Shown piece by piece: positions 22,693-31,257 of a stretch of 32,177 nt of DNA. This DNA comes from Deltaproteobacteria bacterium (lineage in GTDB: Bacteria > Desulfobacterota > GWC2-55-46 > DRQE01), in assembly GCA_024278765.1 (NCBI GenBank), contig JAJRSM010000017.1, forward strand, positions 1 through 32,177. The letters are read 5' to 3'. The notes under the pieces were generated by a model. It had not been told where the DNA came from, did no database searches, and was given only the letters and a program-made list of their open reading frames with translations. The translations under genes and the position numbers were made by a program. Every line of letters begins with the position of its first letter. Position 1 is the stretch's first letter.

Positions 22693-25164
22693 ATGAGTGA
22701 CGATAAAGATGATTTCAGCGGCATCTCTGATGAGGATCTGCCAACGGCCCCTTCTGTAGAGCCTGCCGGTATTGCAGATTCAAGCGGCACACCGCCGCCA
22801 CCCACGACGGCGAGCAGGGATAAGCTCTCAGGCATAGGCACACTCTTCAGAAATACCTTGGGTGTCTTTAAGGCACGCTTCTGGACACTTTTCCTGATAA
22901 CGATACTAACCTCCATACTGATGATTATAGGTTCAGCCATAGCTTTTGTGCCGATCTTGATTACCCCAGCATTCATCCCCATATCCGTAATTCTTTATCT
23001 GATCCTCATATCTTATCTCTTGGCACGATCTTACCCTGCACTCTACTACGCCATACCTCGTGATTGCGGTGTAATAGAGGCATTCAAAGAGACCAAAGGG
23101 CGAATCCTGTCATTTCTATGGATAGTTTTATTGCAATCATCTGTAATTATGGGTGGCTACTTTCTCTTCATCATCCCTGGCATCATACTTAGTATATGGA
23201 TCATGTTTTCAATATTTGTCTTTATGGAAGAAGACGAACGCGGAATGAATGCGCTTTTAAAGAGCATGGCGTACGTAAGGGGGCACGGACTAAGTGTTTT
23301 CTTAAGACTCCTTGTCCTAACGATTGTATTGGCTGTTTTAGTGCTTATTCCTATAGTAGGCTTTATCGTATCTATAATATGCGGTCCTTTTTTAATGATC
23401 TATTTATTTCTTATCTATAAGGAACTAAGAGAGATCAAAGGAGACTTTGATTTTCAGCCCTCCAGAAAATGGAAGATCGGCTTTATCTTAATCGCGCTGT
23501 TAGGGCCGCTGGTGCCTATAATCATTATAATCACAATGATCGGAGCAATGGGGCTTACGATGCTACCAATGCTGATGCTAGGCATGACAGGCATGCAGAA
23601 AAATATGACCTTTCAGATGCAGCAACAAGACGGCAACAGGACGACCACCACAAGATTGAATATCCAGCAAAGCGCACCGCAGGTGCCGGGCATCACCAAT
23701 GATATAAAAACACTCCTGAACAAAGATAACCAGAGCTTTGAGCGTGGTCAGGCAGCTATGAAGCTTGGCAACTCAGGCAATCAGAAGGCCGCAAAATCAC
23801 TGATCATAGCTCTGGAAAAAGACGACAACTGGGTTGTCAGGCAGAATGCGGCAGAGGCTCTAGGCAGGCTCAAGGCAAAGAACGGGGTCGCCGCCCTTAT
23901 CAACATACTGGAGCAAGACGATAGCGTCTTCGTTAAAAAAGCAGCGGCCACGGCTCTAGGCGAGATTGGTAACAAGATCGCAATAGGGCCGCTGAAAAAA
24001 GCCCTTAAAGACCCTGATACAGTCTCTGTCTATAAGCAGGACGGGACATATACAAATGAAAAAAGCGTTGCAATCGCCGCCAAAGAGGCCCTTCAAAAGA
24101 TGGGGGTCACGGCAACGATCCAAAACCCTGAAAAAGAAACAAAGCTAATCAGACCAAAGGCCCTAGCTAAAAAGACGGCAGAGAAAACAACGAGACCAGC
24201 AACGACCACAAAGAAGATAAAAATATTAGTTGACACCGAAAAACTAGCTACAATCGCCCAGGATAAAAGCAGGTCAGGGAAAGAGCGAGTAGCGGCCATA
24301 AAAGAGCTCAGAAAAAACCACGACGATAAAACCATGCAGGTGCTTATAAAAGCACTTAAAGACGATACCGAGTGGAACGTACGCCAGCACGCGACACTTG
24401 CCCTTGGCAAGTATAGTGATAACGATCAGGCAGTAACCGCGATGAAGGCAGCTCTTCGGACCGATAAAAGCGTATGGGTCAGACGCGCTGGCGCACAAGC
24501 ACTAAAGAACAAAGACCACGCGACAATCAGTATTTTCATAGATGCACTAAACGACGATAGCGACAGCGGTGTACGTGGTTACAGCGCAATATATCTGGGT
24601 AATATAAAAAGAATATATACAACAAACGCCCTGATTAATGCGCTGGAAAAAGAAAAAGACCCAAAGACTCGCGTAAAAATAATAAAGGCACTGGTCACCT
24701 CGCGTGATGCCAAAGCAAGCTTTGCCATTAAAAAACTATTGAATGATAAGGCAAGCTATAAGTTCTCGGGCAAAAAAGAGGCAACAGTTGCAGAGGCCGC
24801 CAAAACGGCACTTGCGACGATAAAAGCAAGAAAGCCCTCTAAACCCGTCAAGAGATGGGTAAGGGTAAAATACAGCTTTACCCAGTTAATAAAACGCTCG
24901 ACCAATAAAGGCCTGCCATGGGTTGAACGCGTCGAGGCCGTAAGGGCACTGGGTAACTCCGGCAAAAAGGCAGCTTTACCTACACTAACCTCGGCACTAA
25001 AAAACGACTCCGAGCCGTTTGTCAGACGCGAAGCCGCGATTGCGCTTGGAAAACTCGGCGATATAAGGAGCTTTGATGAACTGAACCTGGCAATATATGA
25101 TGAAAACCAAGGTGTACGCGAAGAGGCTTACGCGGCACTACAGAAACTTCTTAAGAAAAAATAA
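22693..25164 (+). CDS. Membrane-anchored HEAT-repeat protein
   Basis: A large protein (823 residues). Residues 1-50 are acidic and Pro-rich. A membrane region follows at about 62-300 with around six helices; it includes FLFIIPGIILSIWIMFSIFVFMEE, the IPG motif shared by DUF975/YciC-like and glycerophosphodiester-phosphodiesterase membrane domains. After a Gln/Thr-rich linker (about 301-330) come HEAT/PBS-lyase-type helical repeats in three blocks: about 335-470, 515-710 and 740-823, separated by Lys/Thr-rich linkers (480-510, 710-735). Hallmarks are VVRQNAAEALGRL, VFVKKAAATALGEIG, WVRRAGAQAL and FVRREAAIALGKLG. No catalytic motif was seen; a scaffold role is inference. GGAG precedes ATG 22693 by 6-7 bases. 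It ends in a strong terminator. Confidence 0.85.
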   Translation: MSDDKDDFSGISDEDLPTAPSVEPAGIADSSGTPPPPTTASRDKLSGIGTLFRNTLGVFKARFWTLFLITILTSILMIIGSAIAFVPILITPAFIPISVILYLILISYLLARSYPALYYAIPRDCGVIEAFKETKGRILSFLWIVLLQSSVIMGGYFLFIIPGIILSIWIMFSIFVFMEEDERGMNALLKSMAYVRGHGLSVFLRLLVLTIVLAVLVLIPIVGFIVSIICGPFLMIYLFLIYKELREIKGDFDFQPSRKWKIGFILIALLGPLVPIIIIITMIGAMGLTMLPMLMLGMTGMQKNMTFQMQQQDGNRTTTTRLNIQQSAPQVPGITNDIKTLLNKDNQSFERGQAAMKLGNSGNQKAAKSLIIALEKDDNWVVRQNAAEALGRLKAKNGVAALINILEQDDSVFVKKAAATALGEIGNKIAIGPLKKALKDPDTVSVYKQDGTYTNEKSVAIAAKEALQKMGVTATIQNPEKETKLIRPKALAKKTAEKTTRPATTTKKIKILVDTEKLATIAQDKSRSGKERVAAIKELRKNHDDKTMQVLIKALKDDTEWNVRQHATLALGKYSDNDQAVTAMKAALRTDKSVWVRRAGAQALKNKDHATISIFIDALNDDSDSGVRGYSAIYLGNIKRIYTTNALINALEKEKDPKTRVKIIKALVTSRDAKASFAIKKLLNDKASYKFSGKKEATVAEAAKTALATIKARKPSKPVKRWVRVKYSFTQLIKRSTNKGLPWVERVEAVRALGNSGKKAALPTLTSALKNDSEPFVRREAAIALGKLGDIRSFDELNLAIYDENQGVREEAYAALQKLLKKK

Positions 25165-25176
25165 AAATAAAACTAT

Positions 25177-25220
25177 AAAGGCTTGGAGAGCTTTCTAGCT
25201 CTCCAAGCCTTTATTTTTAA
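25177..25220. terminator. Strong bidirectional Rho-independent terminator
   Basis: A perfect 15-bp stem (AAAGGCTTGGAGAGC with its complement) and a 6-base loop, with TTTATTTTT on the plus strand and an A-rich run on the other side. It lies between the convergent HEAT-repeat and radical SAM genes and can stop transcripts from both. Confidence 0.93.
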
Positions 25221-25261
25221 ATCTATAGATCCCTGATTGCCAACCTAACCAGCCCCTGCGA

Positions 25262-26068
25262 CTAACCCTCGCAGATCAGCCCTCGCAGATCTGGATGATA
25301 TGGGCCATCAATAAGAGAATAGCGAAGCTCCTCTGAACCATGCAGCCCCATCCTTATAATCTTTATACCGGCATTATCTAAAACCGCCACTGCCTTCTTT
25401 AGGAGCTCGACCATAACCGGCAGCTCCCATGCCTTGTAACGCCCTGCAACATGCAAGACCGCAAGCTCGGTATCCTTAATAACCAGAGTAGGATAGATCC
25501 TTACAAAATCAGGGGCCAGTGCAACCGTACTGTGTATCGTCTGCATAAAACGCTCAGCACTATCACCCGGAAGCCCGGGCATAAGCTGGATACCAAGCGC
25601 AATGCCTGCCTCTTTTATGAGGCCCGCAGCAAGCTCTACAGCACTACGATCATGCCCTCTACCCGACAACTTAAGGACCTCGTCATCGAGCGACTGCACC
25701 CCAAGCTCAACCGTCTCTACCCTGAAACGCAGCAGACGCCTGATCACCTCCACACCGATATAATCAGGGCGCGTTGAGATGCGCAGGGCATCAATCCTAC
25801 CATCGTCTACAAAGGCCTTTGCGACAGCCAGATATTCTTCTTGAATATCTACGGGAAGCCCTGTAAAACTACCCCCATAAAAAGCAACCTCACGACGCCC
25901 CGTCCCCTTCCAAGAAGAAAGATACTCAGTGACCTTACCAGAGACCTCTTGGACGGTCGGCATATCGCTCTGCCCGGTAATGTCTCGCTGATTACAAAAG
26001 ACGCATTTATGCGGACACCCGCCGTAAGGAATAAATACAGGAATAATAAGTTGCTTTTTTTTTGCCAT
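25262..26068 (-). CDS. Elp3-like radical SAM protein, C-terminally short
   Basis: A radical SAM enzyme of 268 residues with CPHKCVFCNQRDITG (CxxxCxxC) near residue 18, VAFYGGSFTGLP, ISTRPDYI, VELGVQSLDDEVL and LMPGLPGDS. These match the Elp3/MiaB-like coproporphyrinogen-oxidase-type subgroup often annotated only as 'radical SAM protein'. Relatives I remember run to roughly 330-350 residues and continue after the GPYHP motif; here the protein stops 13 residues after GPYHP. The end lies in a 12-bp direct repeat spaced 14 bp apart. ATG 26068 has GAGG six bases upstream and lies 8 bp after rnc. Function unknown. Confidence 0.82.
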   Translation of the reverse strand: MAKKKQLIIPVFIPYGGCPHKCVFCNQRDITGQSDMPTVQEVSGKVTEYLSSWKGTGRREVAFYGGSFTGLPVDIQEEYLAVAKAFVDDGRIDALRISTRPDYIGVEVIRRLLRFRVETVELGVQSLDDEVLKLSGRGHDRSAVELAAGLIKEAGIALGIQLMPGLPGDSAERFMQTIHSTVALAPDFVRIYPTLVIKDTELAVLHVAGRYKAWELPVMVELLKKAVAVLDNAGIKIIRMGLHGSEELRYSLIDGPYHPDLRGLICEG

Positions 26069-26076
26069 TAGATACC

Positions 26077-26796
26077 TCAGACCTTGAGGCTATAGCCCTT
26101 CTCACCCAAGGCCTTTATTGCTTCTTTAGCAGCAGACTGTTCCGCGTCTTTTTTGCGGGCACCAGTGGCCATGCCCAGCACCTCGCCACCGACCACGGCC
26201 TCGACGGTAAAGACCCGCTCGTGCGCGGGCCCCTGCTCATCTATCACCCTATAAAGAGGAGGCTCTTTAAAAAACTTCTGCGCGATCTCTTGAAGTTCCG
26301 GCTTAAAAGCAAAGTGTCCTTGCTCCTCAAGACCCGTCTGCATAAGCGGGGTAAATACCTTCTCGATAAGTGCCGCTGCCTGCTCGTAGCCCTGATCCAA
26401 AAAGACCGCGCCAAGCACCGCTTCAAAGGTATTAGAAAGTATCGTCGGGTTCTCCCTGCCCCCTGCCATAAGCTCGCCCTTACCTAGCAAGAGCAACGGA
26501 CCAAGCCCCCAGTCCTTACCAAGCCCGGCTAGCGTTCGCCTGTTTACAAGACGTGCCCTGAAACGAGTCAGCTCGCCTTCGGCGAGCTCCGGGAACTTCT
26601 CATATAATAACTTACTGATGACAACACCGACAACGGCATCGCCCAGAAACTCAAGACGCTCATTAGACTCAAGCCCCTGCTTTATCTTTTCATTTATGTA
26701 AGAGCTATGGACAAAAGCCAACCCAAGGATTGAATCGTCTTCAAAGACAAACGGCAGAGTTGATTTAAAATTCTCTATTATTTTTTTTCTAGTCAT
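26077..26796 (-). CDS. rnc: Ribonuclease III
   Basis: A 239-residue double-strand-specific endoribonuclease for rRNA and other RNA processing. The catalytic signature NERLEFLGDAVVG is at about 45-57 with Glu and Asp metal ligands; the second set lies in FEAVLGAVFLDQGYE (about 123-137). A double-stranded RNA-binding domain starts near 165 (PELQEIAQKFFKEPPLY) and ends with KKDAEQSAAKEAIKALG. ATG 26796 overlaps the mtaB stop by 8 bp behind GGGGGAG. Full length. Confidence 0.96.
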   Translation of the reverse strand: MTRKKIIENFKSTLPFVFEDDSILGLAFVHSSYINEKIKQGLESNERLEFLGDAVVGVVISKLLYEKFPELAEGELTRFRARLVNRRTLAGLGKDWGLGPLLLLGKGELMAGGRENPTILSNTFEAVLGAVFLDQGYEQAAALIEKVFTPLMQTGLEEQGHFAFKPELQEIAQKFFKEPPLYRVIDEQGPAHERVFTVEAVVGGEVLGMATGARKKDAEQSAAKEAIKALGEKGYSLKV

Positions 26797-28123
26797 AGCT
26801 CCCCCTCATACCGTCTTTTAAAATATCGGTCAATCTAACCGAAACCTCTTTACACTTTAGCTCATCACCACCCTCTACCAGAACCGGAATATAATTTGTC
26901 GTACGTCCTTTTAAGAGCCCTGTTTTACGGTCCCGGCCCGACTCGATCAAGACCGTCATTTCACGCCCGAGGAAACGATTATAAAAAGCCCGCCTCTTCC
27001 TTGCGTCCAGAGCATGCAACCGCGCGGCACGCTGCTTAATAATCTTCGGATCATTATGACCGGGCATATCTATGGCCAAGGTCTTAGCTCTCTTTGAATA
27101 TGGAAATATATGCAGATAGGATATCGGCAAGGCCTCTAGTAAATCATATGTATTCTCAAATTCTTGCTCGCCCTCACCCGGAAAACCAACAATAACATCC
27201 GTACCAATGGCAATATCAGTAACCTCTTTGGCAAGACCCCTTACAGTACCGGCAAATGATTGTGCGCTATAAGGCCGGTTCATCATTTTTAAGACCTTAT
27301 CATCGCCGCTTTGCACAGGCAGGTGCAGGTGATTACAGATCGAGCTTGCACTCGCCAAAAACTCTATCATCTCAGGAGAGACCTCATCAGGGTCGAGCGA
27401 GCTTACCCGGAACTTCGCGTCAAAGCCAGCACCATCGATCTCTCGCAAAAGCTGCAAAACAGAATAGCCAGCTGTAAAGTCAATGCCATAAGCACCCAGA
27501 TGAATGCCGGTCAGGACCATCTCTTTAAAACCATTTTTGACCAACCCTTTTATCTCTGCCATCACGTCCGTCAACGCAACGCTCTTGGACCTGCCCCTTG
27601 CAAGCGGAATGACGCAGAAGGCGCAATTCTTATTGCAGCCGTCCTGCACCTTTAGGTTTACGCGCGTGCGAATATTACGACCAGACTTTGGCCTAATATA
27701 GTTTTGCACACGAAGCTTAAGTGGCGTACCCTTCTGGTAATCACCGACCACAACATGCGCACCGTTTTTTTGTCTACCTTTTTTTATACACTCGACGACT
27801 CTATCTTTCTCGGGATTACCCAGGACGTAATCAACGCCATCAATCTCTGCGACTTCATCAGGCGAGACCTGAGCGTAACAGCCCGTAACTATTATCACGG
27901 AATCAGGGTGCTTGCGCCTAACCTTCCTGACCAATTGCCGGCCCTCGCCGTCAGTCTTGTGCGTAACCGTGCAGGTGTTTATAATATAGACCTCGGCCTC
28001 AGCTGAAAACGGCGCGACCTCAAAGCCGGCATCCGTGACAAAATCCTCCATAGCCGTGGAGTCATATTGATTCGACCTACAGCCAAGCGTTGTGATTGCC
28101 ACTCTTTTATCTATTGAATCCAT
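26789..28123 (-). CDS. mtaB: tRNA (N6-threonylcarbamoyladenosine(37)-C2) methylthiotransferase
   Basis: A 444-residue methylthiotransferase that adds a methylthio group to t6A37 of tRNA. The N-terminal cluster ligands are Cys 15, 51 and 82 (TTLGCRSNQYDS, INTCTVT, TGCYAQ). The radical SAM core has DGCNKNCAFCVIP (Cys 163, 167, 170). A C-terminal TRAM domain includes VLIESG and RTTNYIPVLVEG. The start sequence with TTLGCRSNQYDS fits MtaB rather than MiaB or RimO. It sits 28 bp after mnmA, another tRNA modifier, and overlaps rnc. Needs two [4Fe-4S] clusters from the Isc system encoded upstream. Confidence 0.92.
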   Translation of the reverse strand: MDSIDKRVAITTLGCRSNQYDSTAMEDFVTDAGFEVAPFSAEAEVYIINTCTVTHKTDGEGRQLVRKVRRKHPDSVIIVTGCYAQVSPDEVAEIDGVDYVLGNPEKDRVVECIKKGRQKNGAHVVVGDYQKGTPLKLRVQNYIRPKSGRNIRTRVNLKVQDGCNKNCAFCVIPLARGRSKSVALTDVMAEIKGLVKNGFKEMVLTGIHLGAYGIDFTAGYSVLQLLREIDGAGFDAKFRVSSLDPDEVSPEMIEFLASASSICNHLHLPVQSGDDKVLKMMNRPYSAQSFAGTVRGLAKEVTDIAIGTDVIVGFPGEGEQEFENTYDLLEALPISYLHIFPYSKRAKTLAIDMPGHNDPKIIKQRAARLHALDARKRRAFYNRFLGREMTVLIESGRDRKTGLLKGRTTNYIPVLVEGGDELKCKEVSVRLTDILKDGMRGSYD

Positions 28124-28151
28124 CTAGAAAATCCCTTTAACAATTATTCGT

Positions 28152-29336
28152 CTAGGCCTTTATAGCCCTATTGATCCATCCGCCACCAAGGACTTGATCT
28201 CCATTATAAAAGACAACGGCCTGCCCGGGCGTCACAGAACGCTGCGGTTCTTTAAATTCTACTCGCAACTCTCCGTCTTTGATATCTCCTAGCGTCGCCA
28301 AAACACCTTGGTGACGATAACGTATCTTGACCGTCACCTCATTAAGATCCGGTGCCGCGCCAGAGATCCAGTTAAGCTCTCTACAGATCAGGCCACCGGC
28401 GAATAATTCTTCGTCTTTACCAACAATCAGGCGATTACTCTCCAGATCAGTACCAAGCACATAATACGGCCCTGCGCCGTCTTTAATATCAAGCCCCCGA
28501 CGCTGACCTATCGTATACCTGAAGAGCCCTTTATGTTTGCCAACAATCCTTCCGGTGCCATCAACTATATCACCGGTATCTTCCTTTTGAGGTTCACCCG
28601 CCTTCTGCTCAAGCCGATCTGCAAGAAACTCACCGTAATCGCCATCGATAAAACATATCTCCTGGCTCTCTTTTTTACCGGCGACCTTAAGCCCTACCTT
28701 TGCAGCCAGCCTTCTGACCTCGTCCTTGGTAATATCACCTACAGGGAAGAGGGTCCGTGCAAGCTGGTCCTGCGTCATTGTAAACAGAAAATAACTCTGA
28801 TCTTTATTTGAGTCAACTCCTTTTAAAAGCCTGTAGCCATCGCCTGCGGCAGCAGGCGTCTCTATACGCGCGTAATGGCCGGTTGCCAGATAATCAGCAT
28901 CCAGTTCGCGAGCCCTCTGCAAGAGCACCTGAAACTTCATCACGTCATTACACTTTACACAAGGGTTCGGGGTCTCGCCACTGAGATAACTACCGATAAA
29001 ATAATCAACGACCTCGCGCTTAAAAACCTCTTCCAGATTTGCCACATAAAAAGGTATCCCTAACTTATAACAGACGCGGCGAGCATCTTGCAGATCATCG
29101 AGTGAGCAGCAGCTTCCTGCCGTTGCGGCTACCCCAACACCATCATCTGAACTATCACCCGCGCCGTCACCCGAGCCGTCTGGCTCGGAGTAATCCCAGA
29201 GCTGCATAGAGATACCAATGACATCAAAGCCCTGTTCTACAAGAAGTGCCGCGGCAACAGAAGAATCCACACCACCGCTCATTGCAACAACGACCTTTTT
29301 TGCTGCTACACCTTTTTTTTTGTTTTTATCTGCCAT
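28152..29336 (-). CDS. mnmA: tRNA-specific 2-thiouridylase
   Basis: A 394-residue enzyme that adds sulfur to U34 of tRNA, using persulfide from IscS. The PP-loop VVAMSGGVDSSVAAALL is near the N-terminus. The catalytic cysteines lie in NPCVKCNDVMKF and SQEICFIDGDYG, and IGQRRGL marks the central domain. An unusual Gly/Asp-rich loop (about residues 49-74) lies just before the SCCSLDDLQDA segment and makes the protein longer than most MnmA. I chose ATG 29336 by family; the track's TTG 29360 or ATG 29357 (AAGG upstream) are possible. A terminator lies directly upstream, and mtaB follows. Confidence 0.94.
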   Translation of the reverse strand: MADKNKKKGVAAKKVVVAMSGGVDSSVAAALLVEQGFDVIGISMQLWDYSEPDGSGDGAGDSSDDGVGVAATAGSCCSLDDLQDARRVCYKLGIPFYVANLEEVFKREVVDYFIGSYLSGETPNPCVKCNDVMKFQVLLQRARELDADYLATGHYARIETPAAAGDGYRLLKGVDSNKDQSYFLFTMTQDQLARTLFPVGDITKDEVRRLAAKVGLKVAGKKESQEICFIDGDYGEFLADRLEQKAGEPQKEDTGDIVDGTGRIVGKHKGLFRYTIGQRRGLDIKDGAGPYYVLGTDLESNRLIVGKDEELFAGGLICRELNWISGAAPDLNEVTVKIRYRHQGVLATLGDIKDGELRVEFKEPQRSVTPGQAVVFYNGDQVLGGGWINRAIKA

Positions 29337-29376
29337 ATCAAAAACCATCCAAGGCATCAAGCCTTAGTCTTAAAAT

Positions 29377-29402
29377 AAAAAAAACGAGGCCATTTGGCCT
29401 CG
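29377..29402 (-). terminator. Rho-independent terminator between iscU and mnmA
   Basis: On the minus strand CGAGGCC / GGCCTCG form a 7-bp stem with a 4-base loop, followed by eight T residues. It ends the iscR-iscS-iscU transcript. Because it stands only about 40 bp upstream of mnmA, it may also act as an attenuator; this is inference. Confidence 0.85.
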
Positions 29403-29458
29403 CCTTCTCTAAACAAAAATCGCCAATCTGAAAACCCTATCAAATCTGACGTATAAAA

Positions 29459-29836
29459 CTACTTTGCTTCTTTCTTCTTTTTATAGTCATCAATAGCGGC
29501 TTGCAGCGCATCGGCAGCCAGATTAGAGCAATGCATCTTTACCGCAGGTAGACCATCGAGCGCATCTGAGACTGTGTTGTTAGAGATATCACCGGCCTCA
29601 GATAGCTTCTTACCCTTAACTAGCTCTGTTACCATTGAGCTCGTTGCGATAGCGGCACCACAACCAAAAGTCTTGAACTTGACCTCTTTTATAACATCAT
29701 TATCATCTACCTTTATGGAGAGCTTCATTATATCTCCGCATGCCGGATTACCGACCGTACCGACGCCATTTGCGTCATCCATCTCTCCGACATTCCTCGG
29801 ATTAGTAAAATGATCCATTACCTTTTCACTATACAT
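29459..29836 (-). CDS. iscU: Iron-sulfur cluster scaffold protein IscU/NifU-N
   Basis: A 125-residue scaffold on which IscS builds [2Fe-2S]/[4Fe-4S] clusters. The three ligand cysteines are at 33 (GNPACGD), 59 (TFGCGAA) and 103 (VKMHCSN), with the conserved Asp 35. It starts MYSEKVMDHFTNPRNVGEM, a typical IscU/NifU N-terminus, and lacks the C-terminal NifU extension. ATG 29836 has GGAGGG upstream. Unlike most isc operons, a 163-bp gap separates it from iscS; the gap may hold a promoter and a small hairpin (29859-29875). Confidence 0.96.
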   Translation of the reverse strand: MYSEKVMDHFTNPRNVGEMDDANGVGTVGNPACGDIMKLSIKVDDNDVIKEVKFKTFGCGAAIATSSMVTELVKGKKLSEAGDISNNTVSDALDGLPAVKMHCSNLAADALQAAIDDYKKKKEAK

Positions 29837-29946
29837 TTCTTAATACCCTCCGCCTTAGACGGGTCATATTCCCGTTGATTATTTTATAGTTTTTAATGCA
29901 CATGACCGCCTCTGCGATCCCACGATAAATATTGCGCCTTCCATAT

Positions 29947-29955
29947 ATTATAACA
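29947..29955 (-). promoter_or_regulatory. Possible extended -10 promoter before iscU
   Basis: On the minus strand TGTTATAAT is a perfect extended -10 (TGnTATAAT). No good -35 was found, as is usual for extended -10 promoters. The start point would lie about 100 bp upstream of iscU, inside the unusually long iscS-iscU gap. Confidence 0.35.
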
Positions 29956-29999
29956 GGCAATGGCTCGCCCATTCTACTTATTTCTTACGTGCAGACCTT

Positions 30000-31196
30000 C
30001 TAGTCAAAGTCCAGTTCAATCCCCTTCTGCGCCTTTGTGTCCCAGAGCGGTGACATCCCTCTGATACGCTCTACTATCGACGGCATCTCTTTTATGAGGT
30101 AATCAACCTCTTCTTCAGTATTAGAGCGGCCAAGACTGAACCTGACCGAGCCATGCGTAAGCTCTGCCTTGACACCCATTGCATTAAGGACATGCGAAGA
30201 CTCAAGGCTACCCGAGGTACAGGCCGAGCCACTGGCTGCTGCGATACCCAGCATATCCATACTTAAAAGTAGCGACTCACCCTCTACAAAATCAAAGGCA
30301 ACATTCGCCGTATTAGGGATTCTGGAATCTCTCTTACCATTTATCCTGAGTGCCGGAATGCCTTCCAGCAGACCTTTCTCAAGCCTATCTCTAAGCTTCG
30401 CTACCCTTGCTGATTCCCCTGCCATATCACGCATCGCTACCTCACAGGCCTTGGCTAGACCAACAATCCCTGCTACGTTCTCTGTACCGCCGCGCCTGTT
30501 GCGCTCATGATGGCCTCCGTGGATAAGCGGAACAATCCTTACGCCACGCTTTACAAAAAGTGCGCCAACACCCTTAGGACCATAAAGCTTATGGCCTGAG
30601 ATACTGAGCAGATCAACATTAAGGTCTGCTACATTTATAGGAATCTTACCTGCGCTTTGTACGGCATCGGTATGAAAAGTAATCTTATGCTCACGCGCTA
30701 TAGCACCGATCTCTTTGATAGGAAAGACAACGCCTGTTTCATTGTTGGCAAACATGGTAGTTATCAAAGTAGTCTCCGGAGTAATCGCAGAGCGTAGCTC
30801 ATCGAGATCAAGCATGCCGTCTTTGTCAACACCAAGGTAGGTTACTTTAAAGCCCTCTCGCTCTAGGAACTTGCACGGATTCAAAACAGCCGGATGCTCT
30901 ACCTTAGTAGTAATAATATGATTGCCCTTTTTCTTCTTTGCATAAGCAACACCCTTGATGGCAAGGTTATCACCCTCCGAGCCGGAGCTTGTAATGACAA
31001 GCTCAACTGAAGAACATCCCAGAAACTCACAGATCTGATCCCTTGCTTCGTCTATCGCCTTGTGCGGACCACGCCCGGCCCAGTGAATGCTGGACGGGTT
31101 GCCCCACTGCTCTGTAAGAAAAGGCTTCATAGCCTGAAAGACCTCACCGTCAACCGGTGTGGTCGCGTTATGATCAAAATATATCTGCTTACTCAA
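30000..31196 (-). CDS. iscS: Cysteine desulfurase
   Basis: A 398-residue PLP enzyme that takes sulfur from cysteine as a persulfide for IscU and MnmA. Key residues are His 100 (KVEHPAVL), the PLP Lys 202 in SGHKLYGPKG, and the catalytic Cys 325 in GSACTSGSLESSHVL. YFDHNATTPVD at the start is typical of NifS/IscS. The start codon is TTG 31196 behind GGAGG. It lies 61 bp downstream of iscR and is likely under IscR control. Confidence 0.96.
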   Translation of the reverse strand: MSKQIYFDHNATTPVDGEVFQAMKPFLTEQWGNPSSIHWAGRGPHKAIDEARDQICEFLGCSSVELVITSSGSEGDNLAIKGVAYAKKKKGNHIITTKVEHPAVLNPCKFLEREGFKVTYLGVDKDGMLDLDELRSAITPETTLITTMFANNETGVVFPIKEIGAIAREHKITFHTDAVQSAGKIPINVADLNVDLLSISGHKLYGPKGVGALFVKRGVRIVPLIHGGHHERNRRGGTENVAGIVGLAKACEVAMRDMAGESARVAKLRDRLEKGLLEGIPALRINGKRDSRIPNTANVAFDFVEGESLLLSMDMLGIAAASGSACTSGSLESSHVLNAMGVKAELTHGSVRFSLGRSNTEEEVDYLIKEMPSIVERIRGMSPLWDTKAQKGIELDFD

Positions 31197-31257
31197 GGAA
31201 AAACCTCCGTTGAAATCTATATTTTACTATTTCACTAATATCAGAATATCAGGCTAA

